A DNA stretch of 64,000 nt from Sorangium cellulosum (GCF_001589285.1 NZ_JEMA01000372.1:145-64144); one strand, 5' to 3'; counted from the stretch's first letter, positions 25,613 to 33,749 are shown. Made by a program: numbers and translations. Notes: generated by a model from the letters alone, not told the origin.

Positions 25613-25894
25613 TCAGGGGAGACCGCGCTCAGCAGCGTCGAGCAGGTTGTAGATGGTCTCCGTCGCCTTCTCGATACGGCGGCGCGCCTCGTGCCTGGAG
25701 AGAACGCGCTCCTGGACGGGGCGCGTGGCGTCTTCGGCCGCGTTGAGGCCCTGGTCCACCTGCTCCCGAAGCACGGTGAGCCACTTGCGCGTGTAGCTGG
25801 GATCGTCGAGTCGGATGGCGTCGTTAGGTGGCGGTCGTTCGGTACGGCCGTCCCACGTGTCGTCGTCCGCCGGGTACTGGCGAGTCTCTGTCAT
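25613..25894 (-). CDS. Small hypothetical protein
   Basis: The protein has 93 residues from the ATG at 25894 (GGAGG 10 bp upstream). It has an acidic N-terminus (PADDDTWDG) and a helical rest with a likely coiled coil (RKWLTVLREQVDQGLNAAED; ARRRIEKATETIYNLLDAAE). No family was recognised. A perfect 12-bp hairpin precedes its ribosome-binding site. Directly upstream of recA in the same direction. Confidence 0.65.
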   Translation of the reverse strand: MTETRQYPADDDTWDGRTERPPPNDAIRLDDPSYTRKWLTVLREQVDQGLNAAEDATRPVQERVLSRHEARRRIEKATETIYNLLDAAERGLP

Positions 25895-25932
25895 GGTGGT
25901 TCGCCTCCAGGTTGGCCTGAGCGAGATGAGAA

Positions 25933-25957
25933 CGGCGCACAGGACTCCTGTGCGCCG
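25933..25957 (-). promoter_or_regulatory. Perfect 12-bp palindrome before the gene at 25613-25894
   Basis: CGGCGCACAGGA pairs exactly with TCCTGTGCGCCG around a single base. On the transcript it is followed by TTCTCATCTC and later GGAGG. As DNA it could be a dimeric protein site; as RNA a processing or attenuator hairpin. Confidence 0.7.
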
Positions 25958-26081
25958 AGGCTGAATCCGACGTTGCAGATGGTTGAGAGCTGGGGGTTCT
26001 CCGATCCTTCTGGATCTCGGCACGGGAGCCGAGGCTCAGAAGGAGGGCGCCCTGTGTGTCGAGAAGGGGGGGCGGAGGAAG

Positions 26082-26435
26082 CTACTCGCCCTTCTCCAGC
26101 TGGGCGTGCACGGCGATCTCGCGCAGCACCTCGCCGGGCGTGCGTCCCTCGTTGTGCGCGATGGCCTCGATGACCTTATCCAGTGGCTGCGAGCAGAGGC
26201 GCGCGCCCACGACCACACGGGGCTGAATGTGGATCGGCGGGGTCTGTGGGTGCGGCCACCTGGGCGGCAACCATGCGTAGGGGATGTCCCTGGGCCAGTT
26301 GCGCTCTACCGAGAGAGCCGACTGGTAGCCCTTCGACTCCAAGTAGGTCTCGATGTCGTGTGGAGATACGCACCGTGTGACTGGCTTGCCGGGGAATGTG
26401 ACACTCATGCGGTGCTTGGGATCTCGGAGGTTCAT
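26082..26435 (-). CDS. Hypothetical protein
   Basis: The protein has 117 residues. The ATG at 26435 overlaps the stop of the sigma-like gene (ATGA) and has GGGGAG upstream. The middle is Pro/Trp-rich (PYAWLPPRWPHPQTPP). The C-terminal part (PLDKVIEAIAHNEGRTPGEVLREIAVHAQLEKG) resembles a ribbon-helix-helix or small helical regulator tail. No firm family assignment. Confidence 0.6.
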   Translation of the reverse strand: MNLRDPKHRMSVTFPGKPVTRCVSPHDIETYLESKGYQSALSVERNWPRDIPYAWLPPRWPHPQTPPIHIQPRVVVGARLCSQPLDKVIEAIAHNEGRTPGEVLREIAVHAQLEKGE

Positions 26436-27010
26436 CGGCTCCCCTTTCGTCTGCGCATGCGAGCGAGCAGCTTGCGAGCCCGGCGGAGCCGGCTAGCGGC
26501 GGTTCCTAGGTGCAAGTGCAGCACGCTCGCGATCTCGGCGCCTCCGTGGCCCAGAGCCGCCAGGGCGATCACTTCTCGCGCCCAGAACGGCATCTGCCAG
26601 AGCGCGAGGAGCGCCTCCATCTCGGCGCGCGCCTGGAGTTGCGCCTCGAGATTCAGGCCCACGACCTGGTGCAGAAGGCCGAGCGGCTCCTGGTGCAGGA
26701 CCTCGTGACGCACGTACGCGCTGCCGAGGTAGTGGGTCGCCTGCCGCCACGCGACACCGCGGAGCCACCGGCGGAGCACCTGCCGAGCGTTCGCGGCAGG
26801 GTCGGGACGATACCGACCCGCCTCGATGGCCCTCCAGGCGCCCAGGACGACAGCCTGCGCGACGTCGGCGCTGTCACGCGCGGGGACGCCGCAGGAGATG
26901 AGCGTGGCCACGATGAAGGCCCGCTCCGCCATGACCTCCGCGATGCTCGGTCGGGCCGGGGGATGTGGCGCGGCGGGGGGGCGGCGTGGCCCCTTGCGCT
27001 CGCGGCTCAC
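26432..27010 (-). CDS. Sigma-70 region-4-like (ECF-type) regulator
   Basis: The protein has 192 residues with a GTG start at 27010 overlapping the preceding stop (GTGA). The first 25 residues are Pro/Arg-rich. A region-2-like helical part (VAQAVVLGAWRAIEAGRY) precedes WLRGVAWRQATHYL. The C-terminal HTH (MPFWAREVIALAALGHGGAEIASVLHLHLGTAASRLRRARKLL) has the classic region-4 layout. It may be an alternative sigma factor or a sigma-like adaptor for element genes. Region 2 is weak, so promoter opening is not certain. No anti-sigma gene is adjacent. Confidence 0.78.
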   Translation of the reverse strand: MSRERKGPRRPPAAPHPPARPSIAEVMAERAFIVATLISCGVPARDSADVAQAVVLGAWRAIEAGRYRPDPAANARQVLRRWLRGVAWRQATHYLGSAYVRHEVLHQEPLGLLHQVVGLNLEAQLQARAEMEALLALWQMPFWAREVIALAALGHGGAEIASVLHLHLGTAASRLRRARKLLARMRRRKGSR

Positions 27011-27342
27011 CGGCCCCTCTCGGAGTTCCGGTAGCGGTCAGCCGCTCCGGGAGAGCTCAACCGGCTGTGCATCATGGAGCCGGCCGCCTGGGCGGCGCGC
27101 ATGGCCATGGCTGGCGACCAGCGGTGCGGGTCGGCGGCGGTGTACCGTCGGTTTCGCGCGCGGACGCCTATGCGTCCGGCGGGCGAGGAGCGGGGGCCGT
27201 ACAGCCCCAGCGGGCTACGGCGCGCGGCAGCGAGCCGGATCGCTTCGGTGTCGATCAGGGAAGGCGGATGAGAACGAGGGCGCCGGCGCGAAGGCGCACG
27301 GCCCCCTTGGCCCGCGGACAGCGGGCGGACTAGAATCAACAT
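27007..27342 (-). CDS. Hypothetical basic protein
   Basis: The protein has 111 residues from the ATG at 27342 with GAGG 7 bp upstream; its stop overlaps the GTG of the sigma-like gene. It is Arg-, Ser- and Pro-rich throughout, with a more ordered C-terminal helix (WSPAMAMRAAQAAGSMMHSRL). No domain was found. Coupling to the next gene supports translation, but the composition leaves doubt. Confidence 0.5.
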   Translation of the reverse strand: MLILVRPLSAGQGGRAPSRRRPRSHPPSLIDTEAIRLAAARRSPLGLYGPRSSPAGRIGVRARNRRYTAADPHRWSPAMAMRAAQAAGSMMHSRLSSPGAADRYRNSERGR

Positions 27343-27522
27343 GTCGCAACCTCGGTCGATGAGGTTTCGGCCACGCAGCCCGGGCGATTGGCGTCGCCGC
27401 GGGCTGCACTACTTCAAGCGGAGATGATCGCGCTGCTACCTCACAGGGAGAGTGCGCAGCGCGCGAGAGCTGCACGAGCAGCAAGAATGCAGCTCCGGGA
27501 CCAGCCCGAAGCTGCGATCGCC

Positions 27523-27915
27523 TTAATCTTCTTCCGGCAGCATGATGGTGATCACGGGCTCGGCGTTGTCACCAGGACCGCAGACCGCCTTGAGCTCCAC
27601 CAGCGAGGGCTTGGTAGAGTCGGTGACCACGTAAAGCGAGAAGGTGATTTCGTTTGTTTCCGGTGGGCGCTGGGCCGCCGTGCGGAACATCCAGAGGACA
27701 TCCCACAGTCGGCCGCGCTCGTCGTTGCGGGCCCGCAGCGCAGCTGGCGTCAGCATTACGTAGCGGGCCCAGACGGAGTGCGTGACGGCGACGGGAAGCC
27801 TGATCCCCATCTCCCGGGCCGTTGACGTCACATCCATCAGGGTGCCGTCCGCGATGGCCTGGGCGCGCGTGTACGCCTCGATGACCTCGAACTCGAGCTC
27901 GTCGTTGTCCGGCAT
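27523..27915 (-). CDS. DUF6573-type protein
   Basis: The protein has 130 residues from the ATG at 27915 (GGAGG 9 bp upstream). It starts with the motif FEVIEAYTRAQAIADGTLMDVT, then GIRLPVAVTHSVW and a body with WDVLWMFRTAA, ending in strands that include LVELKAVCGPGD. This layout matches DUF6573, a small family found mainly in phages, plasmids and integrated elements, whose function is unknown to me. It lies upstream of further element genes and 21 bp downstream of the VWA gene on the same strand. Confidence 0.75.
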   Translation of the reverse strand: MPDNDELEFEVIEAYTRAQAIADGTLMDVTSTAREMGIRLPVAVTHSVWARYVMLTPAALRARNDERGRLWDVLWMFRTAAQRPPETNEITFSLYVVTDSTKPSLVELKAVCGPGDNAEPVITIMLPEED

Positions 27916-27936
27916 CTTGTTTTCCTCCGGTTGGGA

Positions 27937-29106
27937 TTACGTGGCGCCGGCCAGGAGAGAGACGCTCTCGCCTTTCGCGAGCTCTGCGCCGCCGAGGCGC
28001 ATGTAGTGCGCGGCCTTGGCCCGGAGCGGTGAGGTCTCGGCCACCTCGCACTCGATGGCCACCGTCCAGAGCCGCACCCCGAGCGCCAGACCCTCGCGGA
28101 GGGCCGCTTCCTGAGCCGCCTGGTCCTCGTCCACGCCGTCGGTGACGAGGATGATGTCGGCGCCCTGATGGCCCCGCCGGGCGAGCTGCCGGACCTGCTG
28201 CACGGCCATGCCGAGCGCGAGGCCGATGGCCGTCCCCCCGCCGAGGAAGTGACGCACCATGCGCAGCACCACCTCCGTGTCGCCGGGCTTGATGACCTGG
28301 ACGACGGTGGAGGTCGAGTAGTGGACAACGGCGACCGGCCGCTTCTCGTCGAACGCGACGCGGCAGAGCGCGACCGTCGCGGCTTTCGCCCACTCGTTCC
28401 GGGCAGCATGCATGCTCCCGGACTCGTCGAGCGCGATCACGAGCGGCCCCTTCGACTTCTTCGCTTCGCCTCGGACGGCGTACTGCGCGGCCCGCCGGGA
28501 GGCGATTCGCTCCAGGACGACCGTCTCCAGGACGGGATCCATGAGCATGACCTGCTCGGCCGGCAGCAGACGGGACACGTCGTTGCCCTGCTCGACCGAG
28601 TAAACCTCCGCGGGCACGCCGTGGACCCGGCAGGCTCGGGCCCCTCGCAGTGCCGCGTACATGCGGCCAGCGAGGCGTGCGATGCGCTCGACCTGGTGGA
28701 GGTCCCCGTGGGCGAGTTCAACATCGCGCGCGTGGGTCCACGCCGCGCTGACGTCCCAGCCAAACCCCCCGGCCAGGTGCTCGGTGCGCCGGGCCTGCGC
28801 ATCGAAAGCTGCCCACCTCTCCCGGGCGACGCCGCGTAGCTCGAAGGGCGACGCCCTAGGGGGCAGGGCAGGGAGGCAGGCCCACAGCCGCTCGAAGGCG
28901 TACGCCGCCGCCACGTCGTCGGACGCGAGCAGCGCGGCGTGCTCCACCGGTGCGGTGTCCTGCACCGCCTCGGCGAAGGAACCCGCGAGCGGCTCGCTGC
29001 CCACCCCGACGATGGCGTTCCAGAGGTCCCCGGCCGCAGCAGTATCCTGGTCCGCTGCGACCGCCACGGCGCGGTGTGCGCGCCGAGCCTGGAGGAAGGT
29101 CCCCAT
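27937..29106 (-). CDS. VWA (von Willebrand factor A) domain protein, ViaA/CoxE-like
   Basis: The protein has 389 residues from the ATG at 29106 (AGGAGG 6 bp upstream). The N-terminal 200 residues are helical and unassigned. The C-terminal VWA domain (about 220-385) has the metal site DESGSM (227-232), the Thr in GGGTAIG and Asp in VTDGVDED. It stands 9 bp downstream of a MoxR-type AAA+ ATPase. Such pairs (RavA-ViaA, MoxR-CoxE) are chaperone-like machines that remodel protein complexes or help metal-centre insertion. The target here is unknown. Cytoplasmic, no signal peptide. Confidence 0.88.
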   Translation of the reverse strand: MGTFLQARRAHRAVAVAADQDTAAAGDLWNAIVGVGSEPLAGSFAEAVQDTAPVEHAALLASDDVAAAYAFERLWACLPALPPRASPFELRGVARERWAAFDAQARRTEHLAGGFGWDVSAAWTHARDVELAHGDLHQVERIARLAGRMYAALRGARACRVHGVPAEVYSVEQGNDVSRLLPAEQVMLMDPVLETVVLERIASRRAAQYAVRGEAKKSKGPLVIALDESGSMHAARNEWAKAATVALCRVAFDEKRPVAVVHYSTSTVVQVIKPGDTEVVLRMVRHFLGGGTAIGLALGMAVQQVRQLARRGHQGADIILVTDGVDEDQAAQEAALREGLALGVRLWTVAIECEVAETSPLRAKAAHYMRLGGAELAKGESVSLLAGAT

Positions 29107-29115
29107 CGTGACCTC

Positions 29116-30264
29116 CTACAGGGCGTAGCGCTTCGCCAGGTCGGCCTTGAGCGCGTCGTGGACCTTCTTCAGCTCGTCGAGCTTCGGCTGGATGCGCGCC
29201 TGCGCCCGGCGGGACACGCCCTCCTTGAGCTGCTCCTGCACTCGCTTGGCCGCATCGGTGACGTCGGCAGCGAGCTTGGGGAGCGCCTCCAGGTAGGCCG
29301 CCGCCTCCGTGGGCCGGTGGGCGTACGCGCGCAGGGCTTCGTCCACGACCGTGATCGCCTTCGCCACCGCGCTCCTGTCCACCGTGTCCAGCACGGCGAC
29401 GACGCGAGCGCGATCGTCCGGCTTCTGCCAGAGCCCGTACCGGAGCACAGCAAGGTGATCCAGCTCGACCTCGGCGCAGTCGTCGAGCCAGGCGGCGGCG
29501 CGGAGCACGCGGGTGAGCGCGATCCAGCGCCGGTCGGAGACGACGATCCCGTTGGCCTTGAGCTCGTTCCGGATGCGGAGGAGCTCCTGCACGATACGCT
29601 CGGGCAGCGTCACCCGGCCGACGTCCACCCGCGCCGCGTCCCATTCGGCGAGCTTGATCTGAGCCGAGGCCGTGTAGGCGGGCGGCGTCGCCACGAGCTG
29701 CATCCAGGTAGCGTCCGCCTGCACGTACTCGACCAAGTCCCGCAGCAAGAAGCGGTCGTACACCGCCGCCAGGTTCTCCTCCTCGGGCAGCTCGTTCGAC
29801 GCGCCGACCAGCATCCGCAGCGGGATCGGCCGCCCCTTGTAGAGCCGCTCGTTCATCGCCGACAGGAAGGCGTTGAGCACCGAGTCGGACCCCTTGAAGA
29901 CCTCGTCCAGGAAGGCGCACTCGACCCCGGCGAGCCGGCCGTCGAGGTTGCGCTCCCAGAGGTCGTTCTTCAGGGCGCTGAGCTTCACCGGGCCGAAGTA
30001 CTCGTCCTCGGTCCCGAACTTGGTCACCAGCGTCTGGAACTTCCGCGCGTCCGGAAAGCACGACAGGAACCCGAAGAACAAGGCGCTTTTCGCCGTACCC
30101 GGAGGGCCCACGAGCAGCACGTGATTGCCCGAGAGAGCAGCGAGCAGGATGCACTCGACCGCGTTCTCGCGCTCCCGGAAGGCGGCAAGCAAACTGTCGC
30201 GCGCGGTCCGGAACCTGTGCCGCACAGACGTCATATTCACCGAGTTGTTGGTTGTCGACTTCAT
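29116..30264 (-). CDS. MoxR/RavA-family AAA+ ATPase
   Basis: The protein has 382 residues from the ATG at 30264, chosen because GAGG sits 6 bp upstream (an adjacent ATG at 30267 is too close). AAA+ motifs: Walker A GPPGTAKS (about 50), Walker B CAFLDEVFKG (about 108), sensor 1 GASNELP and arginine-finger region YDRFLLRDLVEY. The C-terminal half contains the lid and a long helical tail (KLDELKKVHDALKADLAKRY). Length and motif spacing resemble RavA more than classical MoxR. It forms an operon with the VWA gene downstream, with which it very likely works. Two hairpins lie in its leader. Confidence 0.9.
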   Translation of the reverse strand: MKSTTNNSVNMTSVRHRFRTARDSLLAAFRERENAVECILLAALSGNHVLLVGPPGTAKSALFFGFLSCFPDARKFQTLVTKFGTEDEYFGPVKLSALKNDLWERNLDGRLAGVECAFLDEVFKGSDSVLNAFLSAMNERLYKGRPIPLRMLVGASNELPEEENLAAVYDRFLLRDLVEYVQADATWMQLVATPPAYTASAQIKLAEWDAARVDVGRVTLPERIVQELLRIRNELKANGIVVSDRRWIALTRVLRAAAWLDDCAEVELDHLAVLRYGLWQKPDDRARVVAVLDTVDRSAVAKAITVVDEALRAYAHRPTEAAAYLEALPKLAADVTDAAKRVQEQLKEGVSRRAQARIQPKLDELKKVHDALKADLAKRYAL

Positions 30265-30281
30265 CATCACCTCGTGTATCT

Positions 30282-30335
30282 GCGCAGCGGGTATGCTGCG
30301 CCGGTGCCTCGCCGCGGCGTCACCCACGGCGAGGC
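30282..30335 (-). promoter_or_regulatory. Two hairpins in the leader of the MoxR-type gene
   Basis: GCCTCGCCG (30306-30314) pairs with CGGCGAGGC (30327-30335). GCGCAGC (30282-30288) pairs with GCTGCGC (30295-30301). The second ends about 18 bp before the ATG at 30264. Both fit the recurring hairpin-before-start pattern. Confidence 0.6.
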
Positions 30336-30360
30336 GCCCCCTTTGGTGAACTCGGCCTTC

Positions 30361-31299
30361 TCAGTCGTTGACCACGGGGATGGTGAACGACACGCCATCT
30401 CCGCCGTCGAGCTGGAGCTGGAAGCTGTGCTGGAGCTCTTTGACCCGCGCAGTGATCCGGTCGGCAACACCGGCCAGCACGCCGCGGTAGAGCTCGGCCT
30501 TGGCCGTGAGCTCCTTGCAGAGCTCGACCCGCCGCGCGAGGGCGTTCTGGCGCATGCCTTCGGACGCCGCTTTGTCGAGGTCGGCGATGAGCTCCGCGAC
30601 GTCCGCCTCCAGCGCGCCCTGCGCCGCCGCCCTGGCGACGGCGACGTTGTCGGGCGCGTCGTGCATCTCGATCCGGATCGGCTTCACGCCGAGTTGCTCG
30701 ATCCCCGGCCGGAGCCGGACCCAGGCACCGCACGTGGACGGCGGCAGCAGGTAGAACCCGCCTCGGTCCCGCAGCGGCACGCCGGAGAGCGCCTTGGCCG
30801 TGGCCACCATGGCGAAGGAGATGTCGCGCGTCTCCGCGTGCGTGACGAGGTGGTTCCCGTGGGCGGCCATCGCCTCGGCGTGCGCGAGCGCCTCCGCAAT
30901 GGAAGGCGCGCCGTCGGGCGGCAGGCCCACGATGGTGCCCGTGTGCCGGTCGACCCGGCAGCGTGCGCCGCAGACGTACTCGTCGCCGGCCTCGCCCTCG
31001 CGGGTCTTCTGCACGTAGATGCCCACCGCGGCGCTCGTGTCGCCCTTGGGCCGCGCGAAGGGCCGGACGAGGATGCCGGCCGGGCGCTTCACCTCGGCCG
31101 CGGCGCGCGAGAGCGCGGTGGCCGGATCCATGTCCGGGATGAGGTGGCCGAGCCCCTCGCTCGCGAAGACGCGGCGAGCGGCCTCGCGCGTCACGTCGAT
31201 GCGGTCGGTGTTCCACGAGATGAGATCGCCGATGTGGCGACCTCCCGCGGCAGCGAGGCGCCGCTGGGCGCGCTCGATCGTCGCCGGTGCGCTGTTCAT
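30361..31299 (-). CDS. Phage/element-type hypothetical protein (possibly DUF6744-like)
   Basis: The protein has 312 residues from the ATG at 31299 (AAGGAG 8-9 bp upstream). The N-terminal part (IGDLISWNTDRIDVTREAARRVFASEGL) and the core (GILVRPFARPKGDT, ARCRVDRHTGTI, GNHLVTHAETRDISFAM, GGFYLLPP) resemble a protein type seen near replication or ATPase genes of phages and plasmids, which I tentatively compare to DUF6744. A long helical region (about 225-285) could be a coiled coil. It is the gene upstream of the MoxR/VWA pair and may be part of the same machine. Confidence 0.65.
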   Translation of the reverse strand: MNSAPATIERAQRRLAAAGGRHIGDLISWNTDRIDVTREAARRVFASEGLGHLIPDMDPATALSRAAAEVKRPAGILVRPFARPKGDTSAAVGIYVQKTREGEAGDEYVCGARCRVDRHTGTIVGLPPDGAPSIAEALAHAEAMAAHGNHLVTHAETRDISFAMVATAKALSGVPLRDRGGFYLLPPSTCGAWVRLRPGIEQLGVKPIRIEMHDAPDNVAVARAAAQGALEADVAELIADLDKAASEGMRQNALARRVELCKELTAKAELYRGVLAGVADRITARVKELQHSFQLQLDGGDGVSFTIPVVND

Positions 31300-31350
31300 G
31301 GTGTGGACTCCTTGTCGTGGAGAGTGAGTGTTTGGTGGCGGAGAAGAAGC

Positions 31351-31382
31351 GGGCGCTGCGCGGAATTACCCGCACGCTGCCC
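31351..31382 (-). promoter_or_regulatory. Imperfect intercistronic hairpin before the gene at 30361-31299
   Basis: GGGC/GCCC form the outer stem and GCGG/CCGC the inner stem, with wobble pairs between them. On the transcript TTCTTCTCC follows. The layout is the same as before comM (22354-22380). Confidence 0.55.
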
Positions 31383-31423
31383 AGAGCAGCGGTCCACCAG
31401 AGGACGATGGACCGCGGTGATTG

Positions 31424-32167
31424 CTAGGCCGAGAACGCAGCTTCGGTGAGAGCCTCGGCGAGCCATCCCGTGGTGCGAGCGGCAGCGGGCGCTGCGTTCG
31501 TGGGCACCGGGCGCGGGGCGTCCTGGCTGCGATGCCCCGGGGAAGCTGAAGCTGGAGCTTGCCGGTGCTTCCTGATGGCAGGAGCCGGGATGTTGACGTA
31601 GAGGGCGTGGGCGGATTCGTTCGCTGGCACCACCTGCGAGTAGAGGCTCAGCCCGCCCCGCCCCTGACGCCAGCGGAAGTGGAGCCCGGTCCGGTCCACC
31701 CAGCTCACCAGATCAGGGAACTGCCTCGGAAGTACCTCTGCGACCTCGACCAGCTTCTTGCGGGGCAGATGTACCGCGAAGACACGGCTCACCAGGCTGA
31801 TGTGCTGGACCGTCACATCTGCGAGCAGGTCGCCGAGGAGGAGGCTCATGTCCAGCAGCGCCGCGCTTTCCCGCCAGACTGCGGTCATGGCAAGCCGCTG
31901 GGCTGCTGCCAGGACGGCATCGCGACGGGCTGCCTGATGGCGCAGCGTGCGGGCTTCAGCTCGTTGCTGGAGGAGCGCGCGAACCCGTGGAGCCGCCTCT
32001 TCATCGAGCATGCCGGCCAGCGCCCGGAGCTCGCCGGCGTCAACGCCGAGCAGCCCCGCGAGCTCCTCGTCGTGCTCGGCGACGTAATCCCCGATGTTGT
32101 GCGACCCGGGCTCGAACGCGCGAAGAACGCGCTCCAGCCCTGCCAGGCCGCTACGCCGCCCGGCCAT
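31424..32167 (-). CDS. Hypothetical protein
   Basis: The protein has 247 residues from the ATG at 32167; this start lies 17 bp inside the preceding gene. It is rich in Leu, Ala and Arg helices (LLGVDAGELRALAGMLDEEAAPRVRALLQQR). A central part VSRVFAVHLPRKKLVEVAEVLPRQFPDLVSWVD is followed by RTGLHFRWRQGRGGLSLYSQVV and a disordered Pro/Ala tail. No recognised motif. It is possibly structural or DNA-associated, from composition only. Confidence 0.65.
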   Translation of the reverse strand: MAGRRSGLAGLERVLRAFEPGSHNIGDYVAEHDEELAGLLGVDAGELRALAGMLDEEAAPRVRALLQQRAEARTLRHQAARRDAVLAAAQRLAMTAVWRESAALLDMSLLLGDLLADVTVQHISLVSRVFAVHLPRKKLVEVAEVLPRQFPDLVSWVDRTGLHFRWRQGRGGLSLYSQVVPANESAHALYVNIPAPAIRKHRQAPASASPGHRSQDAPRPVPTNAAPAAARTTGWLAEALTEAAFSA

Positions 32168-32438
32168 GGACGATCACGCCCTCGTCGGGGTTCGTGGGCT
32201 CCGGGAGGTCCAGGTCCGGCGAGGGCACCGGAAGCTGGTCGGTCCGCTTCTTCGCCTTGACCAGGTCGCGGGCGAAGTCGTGATCGGGGCTGTTGCCCAG
32301 CGCGGCGCGGCGCAGCCGCCGGGCGACGGCGAACGGATTCATGCTGCGCGGAACGCGCAGGGAGGCGGTGCCGAGCGACAGGAGCAGACGGCGCTCGGCG
32401 AGGGTCGAGGGGCGGAGCGTACGACCGTTGATGCGCAT
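32151..32438 (-). CDS. Small hypothetical basic protein
   Basis: The protein has 95 residues from the ATG at 32438 (AAGGA 8 bp upstream). It begins MRINGRTLRPSTLAERRLLLSLG, basic and helical, then has a Pro/Asp-rich tail (PVPSPDLDLPEPTNPDEG). A strong hairpin with a T-rich 3' side lies just before its ribosome-binding site, between it and radC. No family recognised. Confidence 0.6.
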   Translation of the reverse strand: MRINGRTLRPSTLAERRLLLSLGTASLRVPRSMNPFAVARRLRRAALGNSPDHDFARDLVKAKKRTDQLPVPSPDLDLPEPTNPDEGVIVHGRAA

Positions 32439-32466
32439 GAGATGTTCCTTTCTGCGAAAACGGAAA

Positions 32467-32504
32467 GGCGCCCGGAGCACGAGAGCTCGTGCCAGCGGGC
32501 GCCC
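32467..32504 (-). promoter_or_regulatory. Strong hairpin with T-rich tail between radC and the next gene
   Basis: GGCGCCCG pairs with CGGGCGCC (outer 8 bp) and GCACGAG with CTCGTGC (inner 7 bp) around AG. On the transcript TTTCCGTTTTCGC follows, so it could act as a partial terminator or attenuator. The next gene's AAGGA starts about 17 bp later. Confidence 0.7.
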
Positions 32505-32596
32505 TGTGGGGTCAGGATTTGCAAGAGGGGGCGTCAGCGCTGCTGTGGGCCAGCGCAGCGCGACGATGCAGTCGACACGTTTTGTCGGCAGGCTTT

Positions 32597-33244
32597 TTAC
32601 AGGATGATGCAGAGGTCGAGCATGGAGCTGAATCCTCCGCCGCGACCTCCGATGATGATGTGGTCGACCAGGGGAATGCTCACGAGGTCAGCAGCCGTCT
32701 TCATCGCCGTCGTGAGCGCGATGTCCTCCGGGCTGGGCATCGGATCTCCGGATGGGTGGTTGTGCACGAGAACGAATGCGCTGGCGCCGGCACGGATGAC
32801 CGGCCGCAGCGCATCGGCGACGGTGAGCGCGGCGCCGTGCCTCCCGCCCCGCGCCAGCTCGAGCTCGGCCATGAACTCGTTCCGGCCGTTGAGCGCGATG
32901 GCGAGCATCACCTCGTAGACGAGCCCGCCCAGCCGGTCGGCGTAGATGCGGGCGATGTCCGCCGAGCACGAGAACCTGTGCTTCGGCAACGAGGGGTAGC
33001 CGTTACGGACGAGCTGCTGCAACGCCAGTACGGCGCGGCGCTGGACCTTCGTGAGCCGGAGCCGCTCCAGTTCGTGCTCGCTGAGGTCTCGCCAGCCGCC
33101 AGGGGCGCGGGTGAGCCGGTCCGCGATGCGCTGGCTCCGCAGGATGGTGCGGAGCAGCTCGGCCTCAGGTGCCGCGAGCTCGCCCCCGAGCGGAACAGCT
33201 AGGTGCTCAGCTCCGGGGCCAGCCTTACCGCGGCCAGCCGGCAT
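32597..33244 (-). CDS. radC: RadC-family JAB/MPN domain protein
   Basis: The protein has 215 residues, about the normal size. The N-terminal part is a shortened helical region. The JAB domain (about 95-215) has the metal site HNHPSGDPMPSPED with Asp, preceded by LNGRNEFMAELELARGG and followed by LVDHIIIG. RadC-like proteins are very common on plasmids and integrative elements (YeeS type). Their exact role in DNA processing is unsettled, and the old DNA-repair assignment is doubtful. The start at 33244 overlaps the preceding gene by 20 bp; a slightly later start is possible. Confidence 0.9.
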   Translation of the reverse strand: MPAGRGKAGPGAEHLAVPLGGELAAPEAELLRTILRSQRIADRLTRAPGGWRDLSEHELERLRLTKVQRRAVLALQQLVRNGYPSLPKHRFSCSADIARIYADRLGGLVYEVMLAIALNGRNEFMAELELARGGRHGAALTVADALRPVIRAGASAFVLVHNHPSGDPMPSPEDIALTTAMKTAADLVSIPLVDHIIIGGRGGGFSSMLDLCIIL

Positions 33245-33575
33245 GGCCGTCGCGCCAGTAGGTCTCGTCGTCCTTGTCGAACAAGGACCGCTGGCCGTAG
33301 GGCGAGCCGTAACGCGGAGCGCTGGGCGGTGCGGACGGGCCCATGTGGATCCGGGGCGCCGGGCCCTGCCGTGCGGCGAGCATGAAGCTCGGCCGGTTCC
33401 GGTCGACGATCACGACGCCGGTGAATGTTGAGCCGTCGGCGCTGAAGAGCTCGACACCCGGGGGCGGGGTTGCCGCCTCCCGGAGCCAGTCGAGCACGTT
33501 CGCAGCCGTTGGCACGCGCCGGGGCAGCCCCTGCCGGAGCAGCTCCAGCAGGGCCTCGCCGATGAGCTCGCTCAC
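33225..33575 (-). CDS. Hypothetical protein, third gene of the small-protein cassette
   Basis: The protein has 116 residues. The GTG at 33575 overlaps the stop of the 48-residue membrane protein (GTGA). It has an N-terminal helical part (VSELIGEALLELLRQGLPRRV; NVLDWLREA), a short beta segment (VELFSADGSTFTGVVIVDRN), then a Pro/Gly/Arg-rich tail. No known domain. In the other cassette copy the equivalent start codon is GTA and only the first residues align, so this copy is the intact one. Confidence 0.65.
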   Translation of the reverse strand: MSELIGEALLELLRQGLPRRVPTAANVLDWLREAATPPPGVELFSADGSTFTGVVIVDRNRPSFMLAARQGPAPRIHMGPSAPPSAPRYGSPYGQRSLFDKDDETYWRDGHAGWPR

Positions 33576-33718
33576 CGCGACGGCCAGATTGCCTCCGACA
33601 CGGCCGCAACCAGGAGGCCGGCGACCGCGGCGGCGGCGCCCTTCTTCACGGCTTCGTTCGTGAACACGCGGAGGACGTAGGGGACAGGGGAGGGAGCGTT
33701 CTCGTTGATCTGAAACAT
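33572..33718 (-). CDS. Small predicted membrane protein, cassette copy 2
   Basis: The protein has 48 residues from the ATG at 33718 (AGGAGA upstream). It has the same plan as the 52-residue protein at 22482-22640: a polar start, VPYVLRVF, the charged step TNEAVKKG and the helix AAAAVAGLLVAAVSEAI. Most third-codon positions differ from copy 1 while the hydrophobic pattern and key residues are kept, which suggests both are translated and selected. Its stop overlaps the next start (GTGA). Confidence 0.75.
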   Translation of the reverse strand: MFQINENAPSPVPYVLRVFTNEAVKKGAAAAVAGLLVAAVSEAIWPSR

Positions 33719-33733
33719 GGGGATCTCTCCTGG

Positions 33734-33749
33734 GCGCCGATAAAGGCGC
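33734..33749 (-). promoter_or_regulatory. Short hairpin before the 48-residue gene
   Basis: GCGCC pairs with GGCGC around GATAAA, then CCAGGAGAG and the ATG follow on the transcript. It matches in place the hairpin of cassette copy 1 (22654-22667), with a different sequence but preserved pairing. Confidence 0.55.

Noticed and set aside
28856-30154. 432-codon minus-strand frame
   Set aside because: Shadow of the MoxR-type ATPase and VWA genes; composition is non-protein-like.
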